Notes under the pieces: generated by a model
Told to the model about the DNA's origin: nothing
The model's database searches: none
What the model saw: only the letters and a program-made list of their open reading frames with translations
In this document: one piece after another, positions 43,594 through 54,279 of the stretch
Layout of the letters: each line of letters opens with the position of its first letter
Numbering within the stretch: position 1 is the stretch's first letter
NCBI RefSeq assembly: GCF_001411555.2
Contig: NC_049901.1
Location: 14,051,190 to 14,115,189, forward strand
Direction: 5' to 3'
Origin: Juglans regia
Taxonomy: Eukaryota > Streptophyta > Magnoliopsida > Fagales > Juglandaceae
DNA: 64,000 bases
Translations under genes and position numbers: made by a program

Positions 43594-44700
43594 GCTGTTG
43601 GCTTTTCTTCTATATATATATACATAATTTGCTATATATAATTAGCCCTTCGCATTCTGTATGCATGCAACGTGTCTCTAAAATTCGAATGCCTAACGTA
43701 CTCAAAATGGTTTGCACTTGCCACTTTATAATATATACCAAGCTAGCTATATATCTGTGGTAATTAAAATGCATAGCTGATGATGAAATGAACCTCTTGG
43801 TGGAAGCTGCCAAAAGATAGATTAACCTTGGGCCAGCTTCGTCCCCAGGCCAATTCCCTTCTCCTTTTTTTTTTTTTTTTTTCTTAATTTGATGAATCCA
43901 ACTATACATATTTTCCCTAGAAAATCTTCTCTTTATTAATGTCCATTGGCTAGAAATCAGGCTTTGGCCCCACTGTCATGTGCGCCACGTGTGATGGCCA
44001 CGTATACAGTAATATATATATATATAAAATATTATTCATATTCCAAGATTGGTCAATTCATATTCATTGAACCCCATATATAACAGAGAGAAGCAAAATA
44101 TTGTCTTATCAACAGCTTAGGGACAAGGAACTGTAACAGAGGCCAGATCAGGTTGAAATTACATATATATATTTTTTCAAGTTGAAGCTGACATATCAAC
44201 CAGCTTAGGATACCTAATTTTGTTTTATTTTTGGGGTTGATACTCTATATGCAGTGTGTGATACTACCATGGAACACGTACAAAAGACTCGAATAAAATA
44301 TGAAAGATCTAGATGGGTAGGAGATGGACCTGCAATTCTGCTGTGAGATTAATAGAGGGACCCAGAAGGGTCCCACCCCAAAAGCATTCATGTGAAATTT
44401 TTGTTTTGAAATTATGGGCCATACCAATCCAGATGAACTGTACTAATCCCTGCCCAATGAGAGCAGATCCCTCTTTATGTCTTGGGAAAATACTATTCAC
44501 TGTTAATTTTTACCGCTATAAATTTTTTATTTTATTATTATTATTTTTTACTTAATGATTAAATAAATATTTTTTAATAATATTATAAATTTTTTATTTT
44601 TTTAAATATATTTAAATATATTAAAAAATATATATATAAAAAAATATAAAAATAAAATAAATCTCAAATACACTGACGGAAACTCAGCGGGTGCTCTCAG
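43594..44700. other. Intergenic DNA with repeat fragments
   Basis: No gene is seen. TA repeats lie at 43611-43624 and 44012-44026. A segment at 44395-44485 shares TTTGTTTTGAAATTATGGG and CCCAATGAGAGCAGATCCCT with 42327-42385, in the opposite order. An AT-rich MITE-like block lies at 44465-44695. Confidence 0.5.
44465..44695. mobile_element. AT-rich MITE-like block
   Basis: The interior TTTTTACTTAATGATTAAAT, then AATATTTTTTAATAATATTA, matches the interior of the adjacent 44839-45082 MITE. The ends CTGTTAATTTTTACCGCT and the reverse complement of the other side (CTGCTGAGAGCACCCGCT) are weakly alike. Membership of the same family is plausible. Confidence 0.4.
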
Positions 44701-44838
44701 CAGTTATAGTTGCACCGCTGTTATGTCTTGTCCCTTTCCACTACTTTATGTCTTGTCTTTGCTTTATGATCTATCAAGCCTTATGGCTTATAGTTGACAA
44801 CTCTCCCATTCTCTGTCTCAAACAAAAAAAAAAAAAAG

Positions 44839-45082
44839 GAAAATGCTATTTCTACAGAAATTTTTTATCGAAAACTTCTACCGAAAGGTAATTTTTTTTT
44901 TTAATTTTTACTTAGTGATTAAGAAATGTTTTTAAATGAATTTATGATTTTTTTATATTTTTTAAAAATATTTAAAGTGTTTAAAAAAATGATTGAAAAA
45001 AAAGCAAAAAAAAAAAAAAAAAAAACTTTTGCCTTTCGTTAGAAGTTTTCGGTGGAAAACTTCTGTAGCAATAGCAATGCTC
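44839..45082. mobile_element. MITE with ~50-bp terminal inverted repeats
   Basis: The left end reads AAAATGCTATTTCTACAGAA, ATTTTTTATCGAAAACTTCT, ACCGAAAGG. The reverse complement of the right end reads GCATTGCTATTGCTACAGAA, GTTTTCCACCGAAAACTTCT, AACGAAAGG. The interior of about 140 bp is AT-rich. Both sides are poly-A, so the target duplication is hidden. Unit B lacks the element at the matching position (near 59023). Confidence 0.8.
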
Positions 45083-45380
45083 AAAAAAAAAAAAACTCTC
45101 ATTTTCTTTTACACTCTTCTATATGGGCCTTCAATGCTCATGGCCTTCAACAGATGAAATAAAGTTTTCACATTGAAGAGTGGTCCGAAGTTGTACTACA
45201 TATAGAGAAAATTATAATATTAATTTTTTTTTTAAGCAAGCTGCATAATATTTATAAAAACATAGTACATCACATTTTAGTAGCAGGAAATTAATAAGTT
45301 ACATTATTGGGTGGATCCTTCCTGTTATGGAATTGCAGTAATGAAGGGAGAATTTGGATTAGAAGGATGTTACCAAAAAC

Positions 45381-46262
45381 TTACGTTGTTGTTGCCCATT
45401 GCGCTAAGTTATGCGCGCATTGATTTTTAGATCGATGAATTTTCCTCATCTTCCATTCCTTGAATGAGTCTAGATGATGTCTGATGTCATTGATGATCGG
45501 GCTCATGATCCATTCTTAAACTGGAGAGGTATTTAAAATTGCTTGGATAGTGACTTGTGAATCTCCTTTGAGAATTATTCTTTCCAATTTTAACTTTTTA
45601 GCTTCTTTAATAGCCATTAATGCAGCTGATGCTTCTCCTACATTTAAGCTTACTCTGTTGATGAGATCAGTTTTAGTAAATAATAAAGTCCCATTTTCGC
45701 CCCAGCAAAAAGCTGCAAGGATTGATTCCTCTTTTTTAGTTGTCACATCAAAAGTTATTAGTTGATAGCCATCAGGGTGTCTTTCTTCTGTTTCTTCAAT
45801 CTGATTCTCTTGTCTTGCCCATGCTCTGGTATGCTGATTAGAGATTTTGATCACTGATTCAACGTATGCTAAAATTGAGGGTGTTACTAAATTATTCTCA
45901 AACTGATTTCTTAGGAACCATAACTGATCCATTGCAATTGTAGCAAATATTTGAAAATCATGCAGCTCTTCCTCTGGGATCTTCAGTGTGGGTGTTGGAT
46001 TAATGATGATGCTGATCCAATTAGAAATTGATTGACTTGCAAACTGAGAGATATCCAATGGCCACTTTGATTGTCTCCATAGCACTCTAGAAAAAACAAA
46101 TTTTAAGAATAGATGAGGGAGATCTTTAGCTTCAGTTTTGCAAAGAGGACAACATATTTGGTCTTCATCTAGTGCAATGGCTTTGCTGATCTTTGTTTTT
46201 GTGGGGAGAATACTGTGGCATATCTTCCAAAGGAGCATTTTTAGTCTATCTTGTAACTTCAT
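45381..46262 (-). pseudogene. LINE ORF2 C-terminus: zinc-binding and RNase H
   Basis: The 45516-46262 frame (248 aa) has the zf-RVT-like part (LWKICHSILPTKTKISKA, then CCPLCKTEAKDLPHLFLK with the CxxC pair) and an RNase H domain (AAFCWGENGTLLFTKTDLI, VGEASAALMAIKEAKKLKLE, IILKGDSQVTIQAI). A TAA at 45516-45518 interrupts it. Past that stop the same frame goes on with EWIMSPIINDIRHHLDSF and the RNase H terminal motif NQCAHNLAQWA, ending at 45381. A single in-frame nonsense change therefore truncates an otherwise complete domain. Confidence 0.85.
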
Positions 46263-46589
46263 CTTCCAAAGGGCCTTCTAGTTAACGGCCAGATTACTGG
46301 TAGAAGCTATACCATTCTGTTGAACCAGGGTAGCATAAGTTGATTTTACCAAAAAATTACTAGAAGTATGATGAATCCATTAAAGTTTATCAGGTATGTG
46401 TTGGAAATTTTGGTTGGCTAATGGGATTTTTTGGATCTCTCTGATGGTGGTTTCCGAGAAGAGAGTATTGAGAAGAAGGGTGTTCCAACATCTTGGCTCT
46501 TCTAGAGTTAGCTCTGATACAGTCATAGAGTGATCCACTACAACATTAGTGGGATCCTGTAGAAGTGAATTGACTGATAAGGTAGGTAT

Positions 46590-48459
46590 CTAAGGGTTTG
46601 TCCAAACTATGGTGGTAGCTCCATTGTTTATCTGAAAGCATATGCTTGATTTGAGGAAATCTCTTTGTTTTAGTATACTTCTCCAAAATCTGGAATCAAT
46701 AGCTTTAGGAGAAATTTCTAGAAAGGAGTGAGATTTTAAATATTTCTTAGAGAGAGCTTCTTTCCATAAGCTGGTTGAATCATTGATAAGAGCCCATGCA
46801 AATTTTGAGATGAGAGCAGAATTGAATATGGAAGTCTGTTTCAAGCCAAGTCCTCCCATAGATTTTGGTAAGCAAATGGACTTCCAAGATTTTGGGGTAA
46901 ATTTCTTTATTTGGTTATCATCATACCCCCACCAGAACCTTCTTATCAAAGAGTCAATTTTTTTTTGCCTTTTCTTTTGGGAAGAGGAATGTGGAGATAG
47001 CATATGAGGGTATAGAACTTGCTACCGATTTGATAAGAACAGTTTTTGAGGCTTGTGATAAGGTTTTTGTCTTCCATCCTTGGAGTTTGGCTTGGATTTT
47101 TTCAATGAGATCAGATAAAAAAATTTTCTTATCAGCACCATTTTTAAGGGGGAGACCCAAATATTTAGAGTTTGGACGAGAGATTCTGAAGTCAAAGAGA
47201 GATTTAACCACATTGATGGAATCAGAATTGATGTTGGCACTAAAATGGAGAGAGGATTTTCTTTTATTGATATTTTGCCCGGACCAAGCATTATAAGAAT
47301 CAATACAATCTGCAAATGCTTGGGCTGTTTGATGGTTTGCCATACCGAACAGGAATAGATCATCAGTAAATAATAAGTGAGAGATGGAGGGCCCTTCTCT
47401 TGATAGTTTTATGCCTTTGAGAATACCCTGATTTTCTTTCTGGATGATAAGCCTAAAGAGAACTTCAGAGGCAAGGATGAAAAGAAAAGGAGATAAGGGG
47501 TCTCCTTGTCGCAGTCCTCTCGAAGGATGAAAGAACCCATGGGGGGATCCATTGATAATTATAGAGTAGGAGACAGTTGAAATGCACTCTTTAATCCAAT
47601 GAATCCAATTATGGTTAAACCCAAGGTGATGAAGAACATCCAAGATGAATGACCATTCCAAAGAATCAAAGGCTTTTGCCATATCTATTTTGATGGCCAT
47701 AATGCTATTTCTGGTTCTTCTTTTATGCATGAGATGAAAAATCTCTTGGGCCAAGATTGTATTTTCTTGAATAACTCTGTTTGGTAAGAAAGTAGATTGA
47801 AAAGGAGAGATGATGTTTGGCAGAACTGTTTTAAACCTCTTAGCAATGATTTTTGCTATGATTTTATAGCAAACATTTGAAAGGCTAATAGGTCGAAATT
47901 GATTTATATCATTTGGATTCTCTATCTTGGGAATCAAGACCAGATTGGTATGGTTCAGTTCTTTTAGAAGTTTTGCTTGAATAAAGAAGCTTTTAACAGT
48001 AGCCAAAATATCTGCTTTTATGATTTCCCAACATTTTTTGTAAAAAAGGCCAGTGAAACCATCTGGTCCAGGTGCTTTTGCTGAGAGAAGATTTTTAACA
48101 AGAAGAAATATTTCCTCGTCAGAAGGGATTTTGCAAAGGAAACGATTTTTAGTTTCAGTTACTTTCCTTGGAAAAAGAATATCCAGATCAACAGAAAGTG
48201 TTGGATTGGAAGAAGTAAACAGATTTTGAAAATGGACCAGGACAGAAGATGTGATAAAAGATGGATCAGAGGTCCACTGGTTACTGCTGATTTTGAGGCA
48301 CTCCATATTGTTACTGCGGCGCCTGATGACAGTAGAGGCATGGAAGAATTTTGTGTTTAAGTCCGTAGTAGTGAGCCAGGTAACTCTAGATTTTTGGTGC
48401 CAGAAGGATTTTTCTCTAATGAGGAGTTCATGAAAATTTGCTTGCAAGTCCAATTCCAA
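46590..48459 (-). pseudogene. LINE ORF2 reverse transcriptase
   Basis: 46954-48459 is a 501-aa open frame covering most of the RT: APGPDGFTGLFYKKCWEII, FRPISLSNVCYKIIAKIIA, SIMAIKIDMAKAFDSLEWSF, GLRQGDPLSPFLFILASEVL and the catalytic box HLLFTDDLFLFG (the usual YADD is FTDD, both Asp kept), then NSKYLGLPLKNGADKK. A shift near 46990 moves to the 46590-47003 frame (FWWGYDDNQIKKFTPKSWKS, CLPKSMGGLGLKQ). This is the best preserved RT in the window. Confidence 0.9.
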
Positions 48460-48648
48460 AGAGCTTGAAGAGGAAGAATTGTCTTGACCTTGAATGAAGG
48501 AGAGGGCCTCATATAAGGTTTTTATTTGAGATTGGATATGACCAAAAGTTTTGATGTTCCACTCTCGAAGTGCTTTCTTTGTAAGTTTGAGCTTTTTTGA
48601 AAGGATAAAAGAGGGCGTACTAATGAAAGTGGAGTTCCAAGCTTTTTT

Positions 48649-49423
48649 TTATAATGCCATAAATAGAGGGACTCTCAACCAAAATTCTTCAAATTTAAAA
48701 GCTTTAGGAAAAGACTTTCTATTTGAAGTGTCCAGGAAAATAGGAGCATGATCTGAAGAGTCTCGGTTAAGAGTAGAGATGGTTGCCTGTGGAAACAAAT
48801 CAAACCAGGCTAAATTGGCGATCCCTCGATCTAGTCTTTCTTTGATAAGATTATGGTCCTCTCTTTTATTAGACCAGGTATATTTTGGTCCCTTTAACCC
48901 AATATCAACAAGCCCAAATCTATTCATAAAGAGAGGAAGTCCATTTGGATTAGAAGATTGGGCAAAGGGTTTACCCCCCATTTTTTCAGACTGATAGAGG
49001 ATAGAATTGAAGTCTCCAATGGCAAGAGAGGGTCCTGAAAAAGACTTAGTAGTCAAGCTTAAAAGATCCCAAAAGTGTTGTTTTCGGTTGTACGGGGCGG
49101 GGCAGTAACAAGATTCAAAAGCCAAGGCATGTGCGTGGGATCAGAGTAGACCAAAATAGATATCATATTGCTAGAAATATTTACAAGTTCCATATCGCAT
49201 CCAGCTGATACATGAGCAAAAGACGTCCCCATTTTCTAGTAGGTGGGGAGTGTACAAAATAAGAGAAACCAAGCATATTCACAATACGACTATTATCACT
49301 AGAAGGCAATAAAGTTTCTGAAAGAAAGATAAGATCAGGATTATAGATCCTGATATTTGCCCTGAGTGATCTGATTGCACGAGGACGGGCGATGCCTCAG
49401 CAGTTCCAAGCAAGAAGCTTCAT
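48649..49423 (-). pseudogene. LINE ORF2 start and APE endonuclease
   Basis: ORF2 begins MKLLAWNC at 49423. The next codon is TGA where the conserved WNCRG motif needs Arg (CGA to TGA, a typical CpG-decay change). The frame continues GIARPRAIRSLRANIRIYNP and DLIFLSETLLPSSDN with the catalytic Glu. After a shift the 48649-49125 frame keeps LAIGDFNSILYQSEKMGG, YTWSNKREDHNLIKERLDR and SSDHAPI. The metal-binding and catalytic residues remain apart from the nonsense codon and shift. Confidence 0.88.
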
Positions 49424-51370
49424 GGATCATTTTGTGGCAGTGAGGACCTGCCACTCTAGTCATTGGATTAGTGGGAAAGAGATGCATAGTTTGAGTCTGA
49501 ACATTATTACCCGAGACTGATAGAGCTTGCCTTTGGTATGGAGTATACTGTCCAGAGTTGTTGATCTTTTTGTTCCTGTGCTGCGGCCTGCTCGATTTTT
49601 CATTTCTGACTGTATGATTTTTTTGTGAAGCTTGAGGCACCTCTTTGTTTTCGGTGGATAGACCAATTGTATTATGTGGTGCTGCATCCAAACAAGTTCC
49701 TGTTTTCTCCTTATTAAGCCAGGCCGAATCTTCCAGTGTAACAGTTGAGGAAATAAGAACCTTTTTATGCGGGTGTTGGGGGGCTTGCTTGAGTGGGATG
49801 GGAATTTTCCTCTTCCTAGATGATTCTGAAGATGAAGCTGGTGAAGAAGCTGGGATGGCAAAAGCTGATGCCATGAGGTCAATATTGGTTTTGATTGATA
49901 TTCTAGAAGGATGTTCGAAGAGGGGGTAAATGGGTATGAGAGGAAGGAGGAGTTGGGTTTAGTTGAAAAGTATTGAAAGCAATGCAAGCACGGCCAGATG
50001 GACTCACCAGAAGAGAAAGATTTTAATTTTGTTTCGGCAAATCCGAAAGTGTGTAGCTTTTGTTGTTTTGAAGATGGGTTAAGATTTGGTTAAGGAAAGA
50101 GGGATTGGTCTCGGGCCGAATTGATATTGGGCTTATAGGATCTTTGGAAGACAAAGGAAGGCCTGGAGTACTCGGGATGACTTCAGATACGACTTGGAAT
50201 CATTGGAAGTGTGACGTCATCTGGCTGCTGGTAGTAGGGTAAGGAGACCGAGTAATTACTAGCATTGAAGGGGTGGGGCAGCCCTGTCTGCTGAGAACCT
50301 GAGAGGATGCCACATGTTGGTGTCTTGCTTTCAGAGAGTAGAAGCTGGCTAGGTATAGTATCATCTTCCTTCATGTTCGAGAGTTCCGAAGACCTGCTAG
50401 TAAAGAGTTTTTTTATGCAGAATTCCTTCTTTTTTCCTTGTTCAGAACTGATAATGACAGCCTTTCCTTTTCCCAAATATTCTACGGGAGCTTTTTCCTT
50501 CACTGGGACCAAAGCTTCTTTTGCCTCTTGAATTTTGACTGGGGGAAGAGCTAACTTTCCAAGTAAGAAAGTGGTCTGGAGATTGTCATTTGAAAAGTCT
50601 TCCACCCTTGACATGCCTCCACTACTCGTACGACGGGTTTCTAAAGTTTCAGCTCGCATCTAGGGACCATAACAAGGATCATCCGATGAAATAGTGTAAA
50701 TTGGACAAACTTGATGAAGATGACCCAAACGACCACACCCATAACAAAACTCAGAAAGTCTTTCATATCTGAAACTAATTTTTGCTGGTTTCCTATTGAC
50801 CCTAGGTAGAAGAAAGCCTTCATGAAGGGATTTCTCAGTATTGATTTCAACTCTTATGCGCATAAAAGGTTTAGCTCTGTGTTCAGGTAGGTAGGTGTAG
50901 TCAATTTCTAGTAGACATCCCAGAACTTTTCCTATTTGCACGACATTTTCAACCGTCATCATTTCCAAAGGGAGACCACATATATGTATCCAAAAGGCTG
51001 AGAAAGTAAGATCAATTTCTTGGATACTTAGTCCGGGTGGCCATTATTTGAGAACCATATGATAGCCTTTAAAGTTCCAAGGCCTTTGATAAAATATTAT
51101 GTTCTTTTCCTGACTTGAAGAAAAAGTAAAGAGAAAGGTGTTTGTGTCCAAGTCTTCAATGTGTAGGCCCGGGGCGAAACTCCATACTGCACAGATAGTA
51201 GTGTGAAAAGTGTGCTTATTGAGAGCTTTTGAAGAAACCAGCTTACCTATAAGAGCATGACTGGAGACTTTTGAAGCAGTAACTGTAGCTGGGACCAAGA
51301 CGATGTCCTCCCAAGTCAAAGCTTTTGTTTGTTCAATGAGTTGGTCGATATTTTGGTTCTCAGTTGACAT
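49341..51370 (-). pseudogene. LINE ORF1 (DUF4283 and CCHC zinc knuckle)
   Basis: 51044-51370 starts MSTENQNIDQLIEQTKALTW and holds the DUF4283 N-terminus up to QRPWNFKGYHMVLK and a stop. 50660-50968 continues with the C-terminal DUF4283 part and an intact CCHC knuckle CYGCGRLGHLHQVC. 50183-50659 and 49341-49987 supply the Ser/Pro/Lys-rich tail in shifted frames. It would encode the RNA-binding protein of the LINE. At least one stop and several shifts break it. Confidence 0.82.
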
Positions 51371-51901
51371 TTTTGGAAAGCTGAAAGTGAGGCCAGTTGG
51401 TGGTTGGTTGGTAGAGAAACTATAAAAGCAAGTAGAAGAAGCTGAATGGTAAGCAGGTGAGGTAGGTAAAGGTCATAAATGGCGCTTCAAAGATAGGAGA
51501 GGAAAAGGAACTCATCTTTACTGAGAGCGGACTCTAATCTCTACCTTATAATATTAATTCTAATCTAGATGGTTGATCAAATTTTGAATTTAATTCCTAA
51601 TTCCACATTTCACCTTACGATTTAAATTAAATATTTCACGTATTTGAAGTTTACTAATTAAATGATAGTTTGGTCCACAAATGAAAAATATCATTAGAAT
51701 ATAAATTAAATAATAAAAAAATCTATTGATCATCCATTTTCTAATTATCCTCTTATCATCTCATAATGTGACATTAGATGATAGGTTCACAAGTAAAATA
51801 TAATAAATAGTCTCCAATCATCTAATGTCAAATCATAAGTTGATGGGAGGATGATAATAATTGTGATGATGCGCAGCATTACTCATCAATATTGATAATC
51901 T

Positions 51902-52332
51902 TGTTGAAAATTTGGACCTACGAAACTCATCCCTCAAGATCCACCCTTTGCAGGAATATCAAGAAAAACCGAAAAATAATAACAACACAAGAATTTACGT
52001 GAAAAACTTCCCAAATGGAGAAAAACCACTAGATCCAAAGAAGAAAATCCACTAAATGAAAAATTATTACAATCACATAATTTTTCTCCTCACCCCAAGG
52101 ACACCCACATAGATTTTCTCACTAACAAAACTTTAACTCTCATCTCTTCTCCTTTTACAAAAAAAGACTAATAGGAAATTTTTTCTAGAGTCACAAATTA
52201 CTAGCTAAGCCTATGACTTGGTGCATTTTATCAACGAAACTAAGCCTCCTTATATAGGCCATATATAAGCCATGAGCCTTTGCCCCTCACTCTTCTCCCA
52301 CCAATGTGGGATTCAAAGGAGCAAACCCAACA
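51902..52332 (-). repeat. Solo LTR (Copia-type), copy in unit A
   Basis: 431 bp with TGTTG...CAACA ends, flanked by an exact 5-bp duplication AATCT (51897-51901 and 52333-52337). On the minus strand it has a U3 with CTATATAAGGAGG as a TATA region and a later TTCTCCATTTGGGAAG then TTTTTCACGTAAATTCTTG stretch like plant Copia LTRs. There is no internal region, so it is a solo LTR from recombination. The same insertion is in unit B. The Copia assignment is by recollection of the family style. Confidence 0.8.
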
Positions 52333-52342
52333 AATCTTATGT

Positions 52343-52560
52343 TTATTCTTTTCCAATTTGAAAGCAAGTTTAGAGAGTGGGATGAGAATTTATAATTTTT
52401 TATGAAAGTTTAAAATATTATTTTTTAATATTATTATTATTTTGATATTTGAAAAAGTTAAATTGTTTATTATATTTTATGTAAAAATTTAAAAAAATTA
52501 TAATAATAAAATAAAAATTTTATATTTTGTGTTTTGTCTTTATCCCAAACGTGCCTAAAA
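52343..52560 (+). mobile_element. MITE copy in unit A
   Basis: GAGAGTGGGATGAGAATT, then AATATTATTATTATTTTGAT, TTGTTTATTATATTTTATGT and ATAATAATAAAATAAAAATT, with a CCCAAACGTGCCT right end. The corresponding copy in unit B is 59850-60066, so it predates the duplication. Confidence 0.65.
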
Positions 52561-52650
52561 CTCATCCAAACGGTTCAAATTAGCAAGTTTGTTGCTTGAG
52601 CATGTAAATTCGTGAACACCATTATTGCTTCACAAATCGAAAGTACGTAC

Positions 52651-52656
<6 letters not shown>

Positions 52657-52699
<43 letters not shown>

Positions 52700-52734
52700 C
52701 AATATACATATATATATATATATATATAGATATA
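52657..52734. repeat. (CT)n and (TA)n microsatellites, unit A
   Basis: About 20 CT units followed after GCAATATACA by about 11 TA units. The unit B equivalents have far fewer CT units (about 7) and more TA units. Confidence 0.9.
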
Positions 52735-52898
52735 TAAACAGAATGATCAGCATGCCAACATATATAAGAGAACACGATGTCAACCAACTTTGACAATTAA
52801 TTGGCACGAGTCCAATACGTAATAGATGTGCTATATATTATTAGAGACAAAGCCAGCCACATTATAGATCGAGCTGGAGCTCGTGTTTTGAAGCATCA

Positions 52899-53496
52899 TT
52901 AATTACTGTCGCAAAGATAAGAGCACCGGCAGGCATCGTTTACGCAATTTCCCCAACCCTTGGGGTGAGGGTGCTGCTCTGCGCAATACTGATTACATTG
53001 TGGTAACTTGCAAGGAGTCGACAGCTCCGCGGGAACATTAGTACTATCCCTGCAGATTTTCGTGTTGCTTTCACCTGTGCAAAACAAAAACACATATGTT
53101 ATATTACGTACAAACAATTAACTCTATTAATAGAATAATGTCAGGTGTAATCGTAGAGTGTATAAGTATCATAAAATTATTTTAAAAAAGAATAAAATTT
53201 ATTATTAAAAATTAAAATTTTTTTTTTATATGAGTTATGTATTTGTTTAATTTTTTTAATTGATTGCATGACACTTGTATACTAACAATTGTAATTATCA
53301 TTTCTCCTATTAATATTATAGAATCTGCTTTAAATATCTATCTTTATTAATTCTCCGGTTCTCTCATTTAAGTTCCAATTAGAACTTGAAATCATTTATA
53401 ATATGAAATAACTAAGAGAAGATATGTTGCTAAAGTACCTGAATGGAAAGGAAGGAAAACCAGAAAGAGGATCAAAACTGCAGCGAAGAACCTCAT
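52899..53496 (-). CDS. Defensin-like secreted Cys-rich peptide, copy A (2 exons)
   Basis: Exon 1 is 53439-53496 and exon 2 is 52899-53074 (minus strand), joined in phase 1 (ATTCAG|GTACTT ... GCACAG|GTGAAA), giving 77 aa. Exon 1 encodes a hydrophobic signal peptide (MRFFAAVLILFLVFLPFHS). Exon 2 encodes the mature domain with eight Cys spaced C-x13-C-x4-C-x3-C-x12-C-x4-C-x-C-x3-C. The CxxxC and CxC pairs fit the cysteine-stabilised alpha-beta signature of plant defensin-like (DEFL/LCR) proteins. A one-intron layout splitting signal and mature parts is also usual. Such peptides are secreted and act in defence or cell signalling. The specific role is unknown. The flush start codon has a TATA box about 80 bp upstream. 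The paralogue in unit B is 60435-61030. Confidence 0.88.
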
Positions 53497-53572
53497 GATG
53501 TTGATTGTTGAGCCGTGGGATCAATGCTATGCAGTGCCGATCGATGTTGAGCCTTGTGGGGGGAGGCAATCC

Positions 53573-53585
53573 TTTATATATATAA
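53573..53585 (-). promoter_or_regulatory. TATA box of defensin-like gene A
   Basis: TATATATATAAAGG on the minus strand lies about 80 bp upstream of the ATG and is conserved in unit B. Confidence 0.65.
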
Positions 53586-54279
53586 TTTTCAGGCTAGAAA
53601 TAGAAAGAAACCAACAAAAAAAGGTATGGATATCCAAAAAAAGCGGCTTCGGGTTGATCAATATTAGCTAAAAATTTTACAATGAGGAGGGTATGTCTCA
53701 ATTGTTTGTTTTAATTATATATATGGAATGAAACTGATCAATATCAGAATTTGAAAATTATATATACCCTAATGACTTGTTACATAAAATAAACTCAATT
53801 AGCCTGACCAAATTCAGAATCTTTCATCGTCAAATAAAGGATGCCTAGTCATGTGGCTTTCTTACAATTGACCTTATTTTTTCGCCTATGAAAAGAGTAA
53901 GCTTTATAACATTCAAATTTTAAAATTTATTTTCAAAATCAAATTATGCTACGTAGATGGCGTGTAGTGTAAATTCCTTCAAATAAAAGTATTCAAGAAA
54001 ATATTAAACGGTAACAAACTTTGGTATATCATATAAGCGAGAGATAAAACAGGTCTGGTTCAAGTTGTGATTTGAGAGTCCATGGTTGTAATTTGTGATT
54101 AAAGTTGTAGTTTTGATTGGTAGTTTTTGGGATACCATCCTCTTTGTAGAAGGAAAAGAATGAGCAACCTGTGCACTTGTTGATGAGCATTATCCTTCGT
54201 TGTGCTTTTGATTCTTGATATGTTGTTGGGGTTTTGAGCTGATGAGTATTGGCATGAGCTTGTTCATAGCATGGTCATT

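Larger units (their letters stand above)
45226..51545 (-). mobile_element. Full-length L1-type LINE with perfect 14-bp TSD
   Basis: The insertion is bounded exactly by TTATAATATTAATT at 45212-45225 and 51546-51559. The oligo-T run directly after the left copy is the poly-A tail of a minus-strand element. The paralogous sequence in unit B (around 59148-59166) runs through without interruption. The 6320-bp element has a 5' leader (51371-51545), ORF1 (about 49430-51370), ORF2 (49423 down to 45381) with endonuclease, RT, zinc-binding and RNase H, and a short 3' UTR. A few nonsense and frameshift changes disable it. Confidence 0.95.

Noticed and set aside
53075..53117. Defensin-like gene starting at the Met at 53117 within the intron (MFVRNITYVFLF)
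   Set aside because: The exon 1 signal peptide at 53439-53496 joins in phase through proper GT/AG sites and is conserved in both copies. The intron Met frame lacks a good signal peptide, and in copy B its upstream sequence differs.
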